Shown here one piece after another: positions 16,253-25,150 of a stretch of 64,000 nucleotides of DNA (positions within the stretch are counted from its first letter, which is position 1; every line of letters starts with the position of its first letter). The stretch spans positions 1 through 64,000 of the forward strand of contig JAAFJX010000016.1 in assembly GCA_013299045.1 (NCBI GenBank), given 5' to 3'. Made by a program: the position numbers and the translations under genes. Source of the DNA: Cytophagales bacterium (GTDB lineage: Bacteria; Bacteroidota; Bacteroidia; Cytophagales; Bernardetiaceae). Below the pieces are notes generated by a model. That model saw only the letters and a program-made list of their open reading frames with translations, had not been told where the DNA came from and did not search any database.

Positions 16253-16295
16253 TTATCTTTGCGAATGCTTTTGTAAAGAGCATTCGCAAAGATAA
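16253..16295 (+). promoter_or_regulatory. perfect 17-bp palindrome overlapping promoter motif
   Basis: TTATCTTTGCGAATGCT (16253-16269) is exactly complementary to AGCATTCGCAAAGATAA (16279-16295), with a nine-base loop. The left arm contains TATCTTTG, a Bacteroidota -7 element. By symmetry the right arm carries the same element on the minus strand. It ends 18 bases before the ATG of GLPGLI paralogue 3, so it could be an operator, a bidirectional promoter or a 5-prime hairpin. Confidence 0.6.
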
Positions 16296-16313
16296 ATAAA
16301 AACAACGATTGAT

Positions 16314-17234
16314 ATGAAAAATAAAAAAATTTATATATGCTTGCTTTTTATGTTGCAAATGCCTTTTGCCTTTGCTCAAACGCCCAGTATTGCTGTTGAA
16401 TACTTGGTAACAGTCAATACAAAAAACGTTGTAACGAGTACAAGGAGCACAAATTTTTTGCATATCCTCAAGGACGAATCTATCTATTTCAAAGACCCCA
16501 AAGATAGTTTGAAGCAGTTTATACACGGCGACCCCAATAATATGAGTATTCTATCGCGTGAGGGTAGAGTCTCTCAGGTCAAACTGAGCGACAATAGCTA
16601 TGCGCCTATGGATATGATTCGGCTCTATAAAAATTATACTCGTGATACACTCATTCTCAATGAAATAATGGTTAATCGTACAGTAGTTTTTGGCGAAAGC
16701 TTGTCTATTTTTAATTGGACTATTTTACAAGATAAGGACACTACGATATTGGGTTATCCATGCCAAATGGCCACTACAGACTTCCGCGGCAGACGATACA
16801 AGGCTTATTTTAGCCCCAAAATCAATAATTTTGGCGGCCCTTGGAAGTTTGAGGGCTTGCCTGGCCTTATCTTGCAAGTAGAAAGTATGGATAACTATTT
16901 AACTATTGAACCACAAAAAATTGTATTGAACGCCACATTTGAGCCTGTTAAAAACCCTTACACCGATGCCAAAGAGCCAATTCTTTCGGGCTGGGAGTCC
17001 TTTAGAGAAGCCCAAATTGATAAACTAATAAAGAATTACAAGTTTATGATGGCCTCCATGCCTAAAACGTCTGGTTCTTCAGTAAGTGTATCCATAGATA
17101 CGAGTGGCGGGACTATAGAGGATTTGGGAATAGGGGTAATAGATGCAGCAACAATACGTGCCATGGAAAACACCCAAAAAGAGAAAGAAACGACCAAAAA
17201 GAAAAAGAAGAAAGAGAAGAAAAATAAAAAATGA
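16314..17234 (+). CDS. GLPGLI family protein, paralogue 3
   Basis: The 306-residue secreted protein has a signal peptide ending FAFA-Q and the signature FGGPWKFEGLPGLI. The LGYPCQMATTDFRGRRYKAY block matches paralogues 1 and 2, and the N-terminal half is closest to paralogue 2 (TSTRSTNFLHIL). Its C-terminal 20 residues are almost all Lys, Glu and Asn, the longest basic tail of the three. It is preceded by the perfect palindrome at 16253-16295, which the other two lack. It begins the second GLPGLI/small protein/receptor module. Confidence 0.9.
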   Translation: MKNKKIYICLLFMLQMPFAFAQTPSIAVEYLVTVNTKNVVTSTRSTNFLHILKDESIYFKDPKDSLKQFIHGDPNNMSILSREGRVSQVKLSDNSYAPMDMIRLYKNYTRDTLILNEIMVNRTVVFGESLSIFNWTILQDKDTTILGYPCQMATTDFRGRRYKAYFSPKINNFGGPWKFEGLPGLILQVESMDNYLTIEPQKIVLNATFEPVKNPYTDAKEPILSGWESFREAQIDKLIKNYKFMMASMPKTSGSSVSVSIDTSGGTIEDLGIGVIDAATIRAMENTQKEKETTKKKKKKEKKNKK

Positions 17235-17326
17235 TTGTTGCGGTTTGACCATTGACGGTCAACAGTAGTCCTTTTTATTTAAATTCAGCTTAAAATAAAC
17301 TTTTAATCAGTCAAAACTTAGTTATT

Positions 17327-17821
17327 ATGAAACTTTTTGTTTTAATGACTTGCTTGGCAGTGAGCGCCACCCTTGCCAATGCCAAAAGCATAACACTGTC
17401 CAAAGCACAAGCCTTTGCTATTGCCACCTCAGACTCCGCGCTACAAACCAGGACTTTTGTTATGACCGAGAAAATGAGCGAAAGGACTTACACTTATACC
17501 ACAACAGCTAAGGCAAAAAATCCTGAACAATGGATTTACTATGGCCTTACCGAAGAAGCGTTCAAAGCTGCTTTCAAAGAGGCTATTGTCAAAGCCAATA
17601 AAAAGATACCGAAGGAATTTAAAAATGAGCCTGCTCAAAAAACTGAGGGCAAAGGTTTAGTATTCTTTGAAACAAACACAGAAAATAGTGAAACGACAAT
17701 AGCCCTTAGTGTTACAGGGAAAAATGTAAGTGATAGAGCTTTGCATCTTGTCGCTTCGATGACTTACGTAGAGTTTAATAACATAATAAAAGAAAAGCGT
17801 AAAAAACTTAAAATTAAATAG
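17327..17821 (+). CDS. small secreted protein, GLPGLI-locus family, paralogue 3
   Basis: The 164-residue protein begins with a signal peptide (MKLFVLMTCLAVSATLANA). It has the family pattern RTYTYTTTAKAKNPEQWIYY, EEAFKAAFKEAIVKANKK and a basic terminus (KEKRKKLKIK). The first gene in this family (10262) is more distant. It is encoded between GLPGLI paralogue 3 and receptor 2, mirroring 12411-12911 in module 1. The conserved position argues for a role linked to the receptor or to the GLPGLI protein, for example as a periplasmic or surface partner, but this is inference. Confidence 0.7.
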   Translation: MKLFVLMTCLAVSATLANAKSITLSKAQAFAIATSDSALQTRTFVMTEKMSERTYTYTTTAKAKNPEQWIYYGLTEEAFKAAFKEAIVKANKKIPKEFKNEPAQKTEGKGLVFFETNTENSETTIALSVTGKNVSDRALHLVASMTYVEFNNIIKEKRKKLKIK

Positions 17822-17906
17822 CCCTCAAAATGATAGTCCATGCCATGAATTATGGGCTATAAAGTTTATTGGTAATCATTTTCAAAAGAGGGGGCAAGAA
17901 AAAAAA

Positions 17907-20546
17907 ATGCGTTTTGTTTTACTTCTTTGCTTAGTACTGTTGGCCTTATCCACGCTTCAAGCCCAGACTCTCATCGGTACTGTTACCAATAGCGACGGTT
18001 CTCCTATCAGCATGGCTAGCATACTCGTCAAAGAGGCTGGGCAGTCCCAGAATATCCTTGAGTTCGTGCAGGCCAAGGGAGGCAAGTACAGCCTCAAATT
18101 GACCAGAACCTACCAGCGGCTGTGCGTAGAGGCCACTGCCTTTAGCCATGCGCCCGACTCCGTCATCATAGAAAACCCACAGAAAGACAGTACTTATACG
18201 CTCAATTTCAAGCTCTTATTTGTGGCGCAGGAGCTAGAGGAGGTGGTGGTGGTAGGCAAAAAAAAGCCCTATGAGGTAAAAGGCGATACTGTTTCCTACA
18301 ACGTAAGTGCCTACCGAGATGGCACAGAACGCAAAATTGAGGACATTATCAAAAAACTGCCCGGCATCAAGGTTAATGAAAATACAGGACAAATTGAGTA
18401 CAAGGGCAAGCCTGTAGAAGCAGTAACGCTTGAAGGCGACGACCTTTTTGGGCAGAACTACACCATAGGCACTAAGAATATCAACGTGGATATGGTGGAG
18501 CAGGTGCAAGCCATAGACAATTACACGGCCAATCCTCTGCTTAAAGGCATAGAAGAAGGCGGCAAGGTGAGCCTCAACCTCAAGCTAAAAAAAGGGAAGT
18601 TTGATTTTTCGGGGAGTATTTCGGCAGGTGTTGGCCTAGCCTCAGGCGAGAAGTTTATGCGGAGTGCCCATAGCTCACTTTTGGGCATTAGCCGCAACTA
18701 CAAATCCTTTGGCTCACTCTCACATAACAACATAGGGCAAAACAGGGCACCCTTCGACTATTTTAGCGGAACATTGAATATTGAGCAGCTCATGGCAGAG
18801 GAAAACTACTACGCTTCAAAAGTACTGACAGAGAGTATTTTTTCTTCTATACTGGGCAATCAACGCGCCAATATCAATAAGCAATTATTTGGCAACCACC
18901 ATCTTTTTTTCAGGGTAGGCAAGCGCAAACGCCTCAGCATTAAAAATAACTTATATTTTCTGAAAGACGATATTTTTGCTTACCAGCTTTCAAAAAGCCT
19001 CAACACGATTGCTAGCCAGACCTTCACCACCTCAGATGAACGCAGCACGCACAAAAGACCCATACAGTGCCGAGGCGACTTAGAAATGAAATACAATACG
19101 TCTAAAACGTCTTTGCTGGAATACACTTTTAGAATCAGCCAAGAAAGTATCCAAACACCCATGCAAACGCGCATGAACGGCACCGAAGTTTTTGATTCGC
19201 GGCTCTCGTCCCGTGATTTTTATTTGAAACAGAGCCTACTCTTTACTAAAAAAATAGGCTCTAAGCGCGCTTTGCAGCTCAATGCCTTGCAAACCACGAA
19301 CCGTGTGCCGCAGGTGCTCACCTTCACGCCATCGGTTTTGAACCCTGACTCAGCTTTGAGCGACCAGCAGAAAAGTCGTTTCCAGAAAGATTTTTTAGAG
19401 GCTAAAGGGACGTTATTGGGCGCTATTGGGCGAGGCAAATACGCCCTCACGGTTGGCCTTGTGCAGGATAAAACACCTTATAGCTCAGCGCTAAACAGCA
19501 GTTTTTCCATAACAAATCAGCTAACCTACCTAATTCAGAAAGCCTATCAGCGTTCTTCTTACACACACCAATATCGCAAATGGCGAATGAGAGTAGCCTA
19601 TGAAGCCAGCTATCTTTATCAGGAGCTAATAAGCCAAGAGACACAAAATAAAGGGCGCTTTGTCATAGAACCTTCATTGGTTATAAATTATGAAATGTCG
19701 AAGTGGTCTCAGCTTACTGGAGGGGTTAGTTATAACCAAAACCCGCTTACAGAAAATTATCTATTTGAAAATGAGGTATTGATTAACAACCGAGCTAGCC
19801 GCACCAATACACCAAGTTTGAAATTACAAAACCAAACCTCCTACAGATTGCAATACAACCAAAACAATATGGATAATTTTTTTAGACTTTCTGCCGGACT
19901 TGTGTACAATGAATCGGTAGGTAGTTTCTTTTCAGATTTTGTCATAATGGAGCGCACCACGCAAATTAATAATTTTTTTCTGCCAGAACACATTGATAAC
20001 CTGAATTTTAATTTCTCAACTGCCAAGTTCTTTGACGGACTGGCCATAGATGCCAGTATAAAAGCTAATTATAATCTTTCCAATTATAAGAATATTCTCA
20101 ACGATTCGGAGTTACGCGATAATAAGATGCGTAGTTTGACTACAAGTATGGATTTAGGTACGTCTTTTCTGATTCCGGTCAATTTTAAAAATTCAGTCAG
20201 CTACCAGCTCAGTGAATCCAGCAATGCAGAGAGCGGTACATTCAGAAATGAGTATCTGTCTCATTCAGCCAGCATTTTTTTTAGCCCAAATAAGATTTGG
20301 CAAATGTCTTTAAGCTCTGATTACTACCTACCCAATTTGCAAAAAATATCCGAAACTTATTGGTTTTTAGATGCAAATCTCAACTACCGCCCAGCCAAGA
20401 GCCAATTTTCTTTTTCTATTTCTGCCAATAATCTTTTGAACAAAACAGTCTTCAAGCAAGTTCAAACGAGTGATTTTGCAACGACCACCTTTGAGAGCAA
20501 TCTTTTACCGCGCTACTTCATGGCCTACATTGAGTATAGGTTTTAG
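17907..20546 (+). CDS. TonB-dependent-type outer-membrane receptor 2
   Basis: The 879-residue paralogue of receptor 1 has the same layout: signal peptide ending QAQ, carboxypeptidase-regulatory-like domain, plug with KLPGIKVNENTGQIEYKG, and a barrel ending YIEYRF. Identity with receptor 1 is close to complete in residues about 35-270, around ERSTHKRP and the following 90 residues, in RSLTTSMDLGTSFLIP, and in the last 40 residues. Between these blocks the barrel strands and loops differ strongly. The shared block continues past the stop codon into the MITE downstream. This pattern suggests duplication followed by gene conversion and loop diversification. Confidence 0.88.
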   Translation: MRFVLLLCLVLLALSTLQAQTLIGTVTNSDGSPISMASILVKEAGQSQNILEFVQAKGGKYSLKLTRTYQRLCVEATAFSHAPDSVIIENPQKDSTYTLNFKLLFVAQELEEVVVVGKKKPYEVKGDTVSYNVSAYRDGTERKIEDIIKKLPGIKVNENTGQIEYKGKPVEAVTLEGDDLFGQNYTIGTKNINVDMVEQVQAIDNYTANPLLKGIEEGGKVSLNLKLKKGKFDFSGSISAGVGLASGEKFMRSAHSSLLGISRNYKSFGSLSHNNIGQNRAPFDYFSGTLNIEQLMAEENYYASKVLTESIFSSILGNQRANINKQLFGNHHLFFRVGKRKRLSIKNNLYFLKDDIFAYQLSKSLNTIASQTFTTSDERSTHKRPIQCRGDLEMKYNTSKTSLLEYTFRISQESIQTPMQTRMNGTEVFDSRLSSRDFYLKQSLLFTKKIGSKRALQLNALQTTNRVPQVLTFTPSVLNPDSALSDQQKSRFQKDFLEAKGTLLGAIGRGKYALTVGLVQDKTPYSSALNSSFSITNQLTYLIQKAYQRSSYTHQYRKWRMRVAYEASYLYQELISQETQNKGRFVIEPSLVINYEMSKWSQLTGGVSYNQNPLTENYLFENEVLINNRASRTNTPSLKLQNQTSYRLQYNQNNMDNFFRLSAGLVYNESVGSFFSDFVIMERTTQINNFFLPEHIDNLNFNFSTAKFFDGLAIDASIKANYNLSNYKNILNDSELRDNKMRSLTTSMDLGTSFLIPVNFKNSVSYQLSESSNAESGTFRNEYLSHSASIFFSPNKIWQMSLSSDYYLPNLQKISETYWFLDANLNYRPAKSQFSFSISANNLLNKTVFKQVQTSDFATTTFESNLLPRYFMAYIEYRF

Positions 20547-20564
20547 CCCAAATGCAGTTTTAAA

Positions 20565-20764
20565 TAGTTGTCCCTTAAAAAATATATAAGGTGTTTATTG
20601 TCAGTAAATTAAACAAGAACTTCATCTTTTAAATATCTTATTCTTTAGCCTATTTTGTCAAATAACTGGCAAGGTCTCAAGTGCTTCTTACGGCCTGCCA
20701 CGCCTCGCATCAGACAAAAGCGAATGGCTCAAAGGTCAGAGGATTAGATTTTAAGGGACGACTA
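20565..20764 (+). mobile_element. internally deleted MITE copy M2
   Basis: This 200-bp copy has the same ends and TA flanks as M1. It is identical to M1 up to GAGGATTAGATTTT and then jumps to AAGGGACGACTA, so about 270 bp are missing across a short T-run shared by both edges. It belongs to the block duplicated with the receptor gene. The remaining 130 bases before the YicC gene show nothing more. Confidence 0.72.
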
Positions 20765-20894
20765 AATAAGCGTTTCCCAAGAAACGGTCATAACAGTTTT
20801 GTCGTGAACTTCGTCGATGGGTATTGAACTGCCTTTGGAAGTGCGCAGTTTTTGCTCTAAATTGCGGCTTGATTCATTTCTATTCTGCCAAGTG

Positions 20895-21794
20895 ATGTTT
20901 AAATCCATGACAGGCTACGGCCTAGCACAGTTAGAGCAAGTGCAATTCAAGCTCTCTGTTGAAATAAAAACACTTAACTCCAAAAGTTTGGATTTGGGTT
21001 TCAAAATGCCTTCAGCTTTTTATACCAAAGAAATTGAACTGCGGCAGCTTTTTGCAGAACGTCTTGAAAGAGGAAAGATTAATGTCTTTGTTCGATTTGA
21101 ACAAAACACAAACACGCAACTTGATGGACGCATTAACCAAGAAGCATTCAAAAGTTATTATAAGAGCCTGTCTGAACTAGCCAAAGAACTTGATGCCTCT
21201 CAGAAAGGACTTTTTACGTCTATCTTGCAGCTGCCTGATGTAATCATGCAAAGCGATAACGAAATGAATTTTGAAGTACTCTGGCAGCAAGCTAAGCCAT
21301 GCTTTCTGAAGGCGATAGCGGACTGCGATGCTTTCAGAGTGCGCGAAGGCAGTACGCTCAAAGTTTATTTGCAGCAATGTTTGCATAATCTGAATGTAGC
21401 TCTAGCGCATGTTGTAGAGCTTGCACCAGCAAGACTCCTACGCATACGCGAACGCTTGCTCAAGCAGCTAGAAGACCTACAGACAACCAGCAGTTTTGAT
21501 AACAACCGCTTAGAGCAGGAGCTCATTTTCTATGTAGAGAAATTAGATATCAGCGAAGAAATTAGCCGCTTAAGAACCCATTTGGCGCTTTTTGAGCAAT
21601 GTATGTTGGGCGATAGCGCTAAGGCCAGCGATAGCAATTCTATAGGCCGAAAGCTAGGTTTTATTGCGCAAGAAATTGGCCGAGAAATTAACACAATAGG
21701 TGCAAAAGCCAATGATGCGGCCATACAGCACGACGTTGTGGGTATGAAAGAAGAGTTAGAAAAAATTAAAGAGCAGCTAGCCAATGTTTTGTAA
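20895..21794 (+). CDS. YicC/YloC-family endoribonuclease
   Basis: The 299-residue protein opens with KSMTGYG, the highly conserved start of YicC proteins, followed by VEIKTLNSKSLDLGFKMP. The C-terminal DUF1732 part is visible as KLGFIAQEIGREINTIGAKAND, with the NTIGAKAND motif near the end. E. coli YicC has been reported as an endoribonuclease acting on small RNA. The ATG at 20895 is chosen because upstream in-frame codons from 20817 have no family match. It is two bases upstream of tsaB, so the two are probably co-transcribed. Confidence 0.93.
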   Translation: MFKSMTGYGLAQLEQVQFKLSVEIKTLNSKSLDLGFKMPSAFYTKEIELRQLFAERLERGKINVFVRFEQNTNTQLDGRINQEAFKSYYKSLSELAKELDASQKGLFTSILQLPDVIMQSDNEMNFEVLWQQAKPCFLKAIADCDAFRVREGSTLKVYLQQCLHNLNVALAHVVELAPARLLRIRERLLKQLEDLQTTSSFDNNRLEQELIFYVEKLDISEEISRLRTHLALFEQCMLGDSAKASDSNSIGRKLGFIAQEIGREINTIGAKANDAAIQHDVVGMKEELEKIKEQLANVL

Positions 21795-21796
21795 GT

Positions 21797-22558
21797 ATGA
21801 AAGCACCAAGAGTTTTGGATAACGAGCAAGCTGAAAGAGTCGTTCTTAGTATGGATACCTCTACCTCCGTTTGTTCCGTGGCATTACACACACTGAATGG
21901 CCTGCTTTTGGCTGAGTCCTCTTTGCATATTTCCAAGACCCATGCGGCTTTCTTGTTGCCAATGATTGCTAGTTTGTATGAATTTACCAACACAAATAGA
22001 GCACAAACAGCAGGCGTAGCGTTAGGACAGGGGCCTGGCTCTTATACAGGCTTACGCATAGCCACTGCAAGCGCTAAAGGGCTTGCTCACGCACTGAATT
22101 GCCCACTTTATCTAATTTGCTCTTTGGCTGCCTTAGCGGACTCTTTTTATAGCAGGCAGCAAAGCTGGCCAACAAATACTTTTTTTGTCCCCATGATAGA
22201 CGCGCGCCGAATGGAAGTTTATGCTAGTGTTTACGACGCACTGGGGCAGGAGCTAGAAAAACCACAAGCCAAGATTCTGGACGAGGCAAGCTATGAAGCA
22301 TACCTTCAGCAAGGACGAGTTTATTTCTTGGGTAATGGTTCTGATAAATATGTAGAGCTGATGCAGAGCCACCCACAGGCTTTTTTTATTAAAGAGTGCT
22401 ATCCAGACGCAAGAAGCGTGGGGCGGCTTGCTCTGAAAAAAATACGCCAACAAGCAACACCTGCTGACCTCGCCTACTCCAAAGCCTTTTATCTCAAAAA
22501 CTTTGCGGCTGGTAAGCCCAAATCGTTAGAAGATTACTTCAAGAAGAAAGCCGATTGA
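21797..22558 (+). CDS. tsaB: tRNA threonylcarbamoyladenosine biosynthesis protein TsaB
   Basis: TsaB joins TsaD and TsaE in forming the t6A modification at position 37 of ANN-decoding tRNAs. The 253-residue protein has the ASKHA-type phosphate-binding start VLSMDTSTSVCSVAL (residues 16-30), SKTHAAFLLPMI and the family motif GQGPGSYTGLRIATASAKGLA (about residues 78-98). The N-terminus up to residue 15 is longer than usual; the ATG at 21797 lies two bases after the YicC stop, while an internal ATG at 21851 would remove part of the first strand. Other t6A genes are outside the window. Confidence 0.93.
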   Translation: MKAPRVLDNEQAERVVLSMDTSTSVCSVALHTLNGLLLAESSLHISKTHAAFLLPMIASLYEFTNTNRAQTAGVALGQGPGSYTGLRIATASAKGLAHALNCPLYLICSLAALADSFYSRQQSWPTNTFFVPMIDARRMEVYASVYDALGQELEKPQAKILDEASYEAYLQQGRVYFLGNGSDKYVELMQSHPQAFFIKECYPDARSVGRLALKKIRQQATPADLAYSKAFYLKNFAAGKPKSLEDYFKKKAD

Positions 22559-22697
22559 GCCAGGCTGCTTTATAAATTCACTGCACTTTTGTTGTGAAAA
22601 CCAAAAAAAGTGTGCTACTTGGCTGCACTTTGCGGGTTCGCTTAATGTTTGCGCAATTTTGTAAAATACGTTTCTAAAAATTAACTAGGGTTATTTT

Positions 22698-23249
22698 ATG
22701 AATGAACACGATATTCGTCTACTTATGGACAATGCAGCTATCAAAGAAGTGGTGGCTGCATTCCGTAAAAATCAAGCGCCACAAGAAGCAGCGCTTATGG
22801 TACTTACTGACAATGACTTACTATCAACCATTATGCTTGGCCCAGTGTTAGGCGTTGCGCTTTCAAATAACCACATTAATTTTTTTGAAAGTGTTTATCT
22901 AACTCATCTTAGCCGTTTGCTTTCAGAGGGCGGATATTACCACCTGAACGACCCCGTCCTGAAGGCTGCACGCGCCCTTACAAAGCACTTTGAGCAACTA
23001 GAAAAACCGCTCTACAAGGCACTCAAAGATATTATCAATGCCTTAGAACACAAATCTGACCTACCTGTTTTAAGCATGATGATAAATATGGGAAATGTGC
23101 AAAAAGATGGACTTTCTGCCACCAAAACCATGAACCAAGGGGCTTATCTAAAAATTATTGAGATAGCCGAGCGCCTAGAAATTACGGTTACTACCCCTTA
23201 TAAGGAGTTCCTAAAAGAATATGCACACTTAGCGCCAAAAGAAGACTAA
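22698..23249 (+). CDS. uncharacterised helical protein
   Basis: The 183-residue product is predicted cytoplasmic and mostly alpha-helical, with no signal peptide or membrane span. It opens with NEHDIRLLMDNAAIKEVVAAF and contains a Leu-rich centre (FFESVYLTHLSRLLSEGGYY). No catalytic motif is visible and I do not recognise the family. It lies 139 bases after tsaB and 47 bases before a GNAT gene in the same direction. The A+T-rich upstream leader looks like an independent promoter region, though no clean -7 element is seen. Confidence 0.7.
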   Translation: MNEHDIRLLMDNAAIKEVVAAFRKNQAPQEAALMVLTDNDLLSTIMLGPVLGVALSNNHINFFESVYLTHLSRLLSEGGYYHLNDPVLKAARALTKHFEQLEKPLYKALKDIINALEHKSDLPVLSMMINMGNVQKDGLSATKTMNQGAYLKIIEIAERLEITVTTPYKEFLKEYAHLAPKED

Positions 23250-23296
23250 TAAGCAGAGTCAGAGATGGGCTATAAAAACTTCTACACCATTTTGTT

Positions 23297-23761
23297 ATGA
23301 AGAACGAAAACAAGGCGCAGATACGCGTCTGGACTCCCGACGACATAGAGGCTGTTCATACTCTTATCGTAGAATTAGCCATTTATGAACGTGAGCCAAA
23401 TGCTGTTATCAACACCCCCGAACTAATGCGCCGCGACGGTTTTGGTACTCACCCACTTTTTGGATGCTTTGTGGCCGAAAAAAACGGACGGATAGTTGGA
23501 ATGGCTATCTATTATATGCGCTATTCAACTTGGAAAGGCCGTTGTTTGTATTTAGAAGATATAGTTATTACTGCCAGCGAACGCCGAACGGGTTTAGGCG
23601 AAGCCCTTTTTGAGGCTGTACGTGCTGAAGCAAAAGTGCGCGAATGTACCATGATGCAATGGGCAGTTTTGGATTGGAATGAACCCGGTGTCAATTTCTA
23701 CAAGAAAATAGATGGTGTTGTCTTTGAACCAGAATGGGTTACTTGCAAACTCTTTTTTTGA
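23297..23761 (+). CDS. GNAT acetyltransferase, SSAT/diamine-acetyltransferase-like
   Basis: The 154-residue enzyme has the acetyl-CoA-binding loop SERRTGLGEALFEAV near residues 93-107. Its order of motifs, LVIELAIYER-type helix (here VELAIYEREPNAV), GCFVAE, GMAIYYMRYSTWKGRCLYLEDI and WAVLDWNEPGVNFYKKI, is that of the spermidine/spermine N1-acetyltransferase-like branch. The natural substrate in bacteria of this branch is often a small amine, thialysine or an amino acid and cannot be fixed here. The gene stands in a run of unrelated plus-strand genes. Confidence 0.87.
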   Translation: MKNENKAQIRVWTPDDIEAVHTLIVELAIYEREPNAVINTPELMRRDGFGTHPLFGCFVAEKNGRIVGMAIYYMRYSTWKGRCLYLEDIVITASERRTGLGEALFEAVRAEAKVRECTMMQWAVLDWNEPGVNFYKKIDGVVFEPEWVTCKLFF

Positions 23762-23900
23762 GCAGGTTTTCAAGAAGTAACTCTGCTGCTTTACGATGCA
23801 ATAGCATTGAGAATGCGGCAGAGATAGCCTATTTTGAATTATGGACTATCCTGATTAAAATTGCTGCCGTAACAACACCTGTTTTCAACAAAATGAGTTT

Positions 23901-25058
23901 ATGAAAAACTATATAAAAATTGTATTATTCTTTGGTTTAGTTCTTCTGAATGCGCGCCTTCTCTGCGCGCAAGACGAGCCTACAAGCGCTCAGACTAATC
24001 CTGACAGCATTAGTGTAGCTTATCGCTATATCACGCAGAGCAAAATAGGTCTGCATATCATCAAGAAAGGACAGCTTTTTGGTACGGTGAATGATACTGG
24101 TCTTGTCGTAACACCCTTTAACTACGAAAGCATAGCCTTTTTTGCAGATGTGGATAGCACCTGCGACCATTGGGAGGGCGTACTCAAAATAAAACGAGGT
24201 AAAAAATATGCGCTTTCTTATCCAGACGGCAAGCCTTTTACAGATATGAATAATGATGACATACAGTTTCTGAAGGGTTCTTGTGGCACAAACACACCAG
24301 CTGCCTATATTGTGGCTGTCAGGCAGAATGGCAAATGGGGCTTAGTAGATGCTAAAGGGGGGCTTTTTATAAAGGCAGCTTATGATGATGCCAAGTTATT
24401 GCTGACCCCCGACACCCTGCCTACAAGCCCTGAGATTCTGTTAGTTAATAAGTTAGGAAAATTTGGTATGATGAACCTAAGAACGCAGGAAGTACTGCCT
24501 TCTCAGTACGAAAGCATTGTATTTCATCAATACATCAAAGAAAAGAATAGCCAGTATGCCTTACTAAAACTCAGAATGAGCGCAAAAGTGGGTATTTATA
24601 ATCTCAAAGATAAGAGCCAAATTTCTAATCTCTATGAAGAAGTAGGTCTCTTTTCTGATGGCCTCGCGCCTGCTTCAAAAAACAGAAAGTTTGGATACAT
24701 AGACCTCAAAGGCACTGAGAAAATCAAGCATCAATTTGAAAATGCGTCTTCTTTTCGTAATGGCTTAGCAGTGGTTACCCAAGGCAACAAAGGCTTCATA
24801 ATAAACAGCAGCGGCAAGCCCAATGGGCAAAAATACGAATCTGCTGTTTGGCTTTGCGCCGAAACCAACAACAGCAGCTTTTATAAAAGTTTGGTATTGA
24901 TAAAGCTAGAGGGTAAGTATGGTATTCATACCGCTGAAGGCAAGGAAATTTGTGCTGCCAAATATGAAAGTATCCAATTCAACGAAAAAGACAACAGTTG
25001 CACTGGTTTTATAGGAAAGGCTGAAGATTCTATTGTTCTGAGAATGCCCAGCAAATAA
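23901..25058 (+). CDS. secreted WG-repeat protein
   Basis: The 385-residue protein has a signal peptide ending LCAQ and at least six WG-type repeats, each with a W/F-G core and a following acidic or small residue: NGKWGLVDAKGGLFI, LGKFGMMNLRTQEVLP, RKFGYIDLKGTEKI, NKGFIINSSGK and EGKYGIHTAEGKEI. WG repeats are beta-rich, of unknown function and common in Bacteroidota. A TxxYE-type strand (YESIVF, YESAVW, YESIQF) precedes each repeat. Nothing suggests an enzyme. The gene ends 50 bases before a strong bidirectional terminator shared with the HtrA gene on the other strand. Confidence 0.88.
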   Translation: MKNYIKIVLFFGLVLLNARLLCAQDEPTSAQTNPDSISVAYRYITQSKIGLHIIKKGQLFGTVNDTGLVVTPFNYESIAFFADVDSTCDHWEGVLKIKRGKKYALSYPDGKPFTDMNNDDIQFLKGSCGTNTPAAYIVAVRQNGKWGLVDAKGGLFIKAAYDDAKLLLTPDTLPTSPEILLVNKLGKFGMMNLRTQEVLPSQYESIVFHQYIKEKNSQYALLKLRMSAKVGIYNLKDKSQISNLYEEVGLFSDGLAPASKNRKFGYIDLKGTEKIKHQFENASSFRNGLAVVTQGNKGFIINSSGKPNGQKYESAVWLCAETNNSSFYKSLVLIKLEGKYGIHTAEGKEICAAKYESIQFNEKDNSCTGFIGKAEDSIVLRMPSK

Positions 25059-25108
25059 AGGAGTTTCCGCAAGCACGCACAAAGTCCTTTTTAGCTTTAT
25101 TTTTATTC

Positions 25109-25140
25109 AAAAAGGGCGAACACCTAAGTTCGCCCTTTTT
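25109..25140. terminator. bidirectional intrinsic terminator
   Basis: AAAAAGGGCGAAC (25109-25121) pairs perfectly with GTTCGCCCTTTTT (25128-25140) around a six-base loop. The A- and T-runs allow termination of both the WG-repeat gene (+) and the HtrA gene (-), which converge here. Confidence 0.85.
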
Positions 25141-25150
25141 ATATGTACTG

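Noticed and set aside
13289-20047. Several long minus-strand frames inside the receptor genes (for example 13289-13582 and 18234-18509)
   Set aside because: They are antisense shadows of a conserved coding sequence with no start signal and no protein-like conservation of their own.
12980-20764. Receptor duplication as an assembly error
   Set aside because: The two copies differ throughout the middle of the barrel and in the length of the downstream MITE, so they are real distinct genes.
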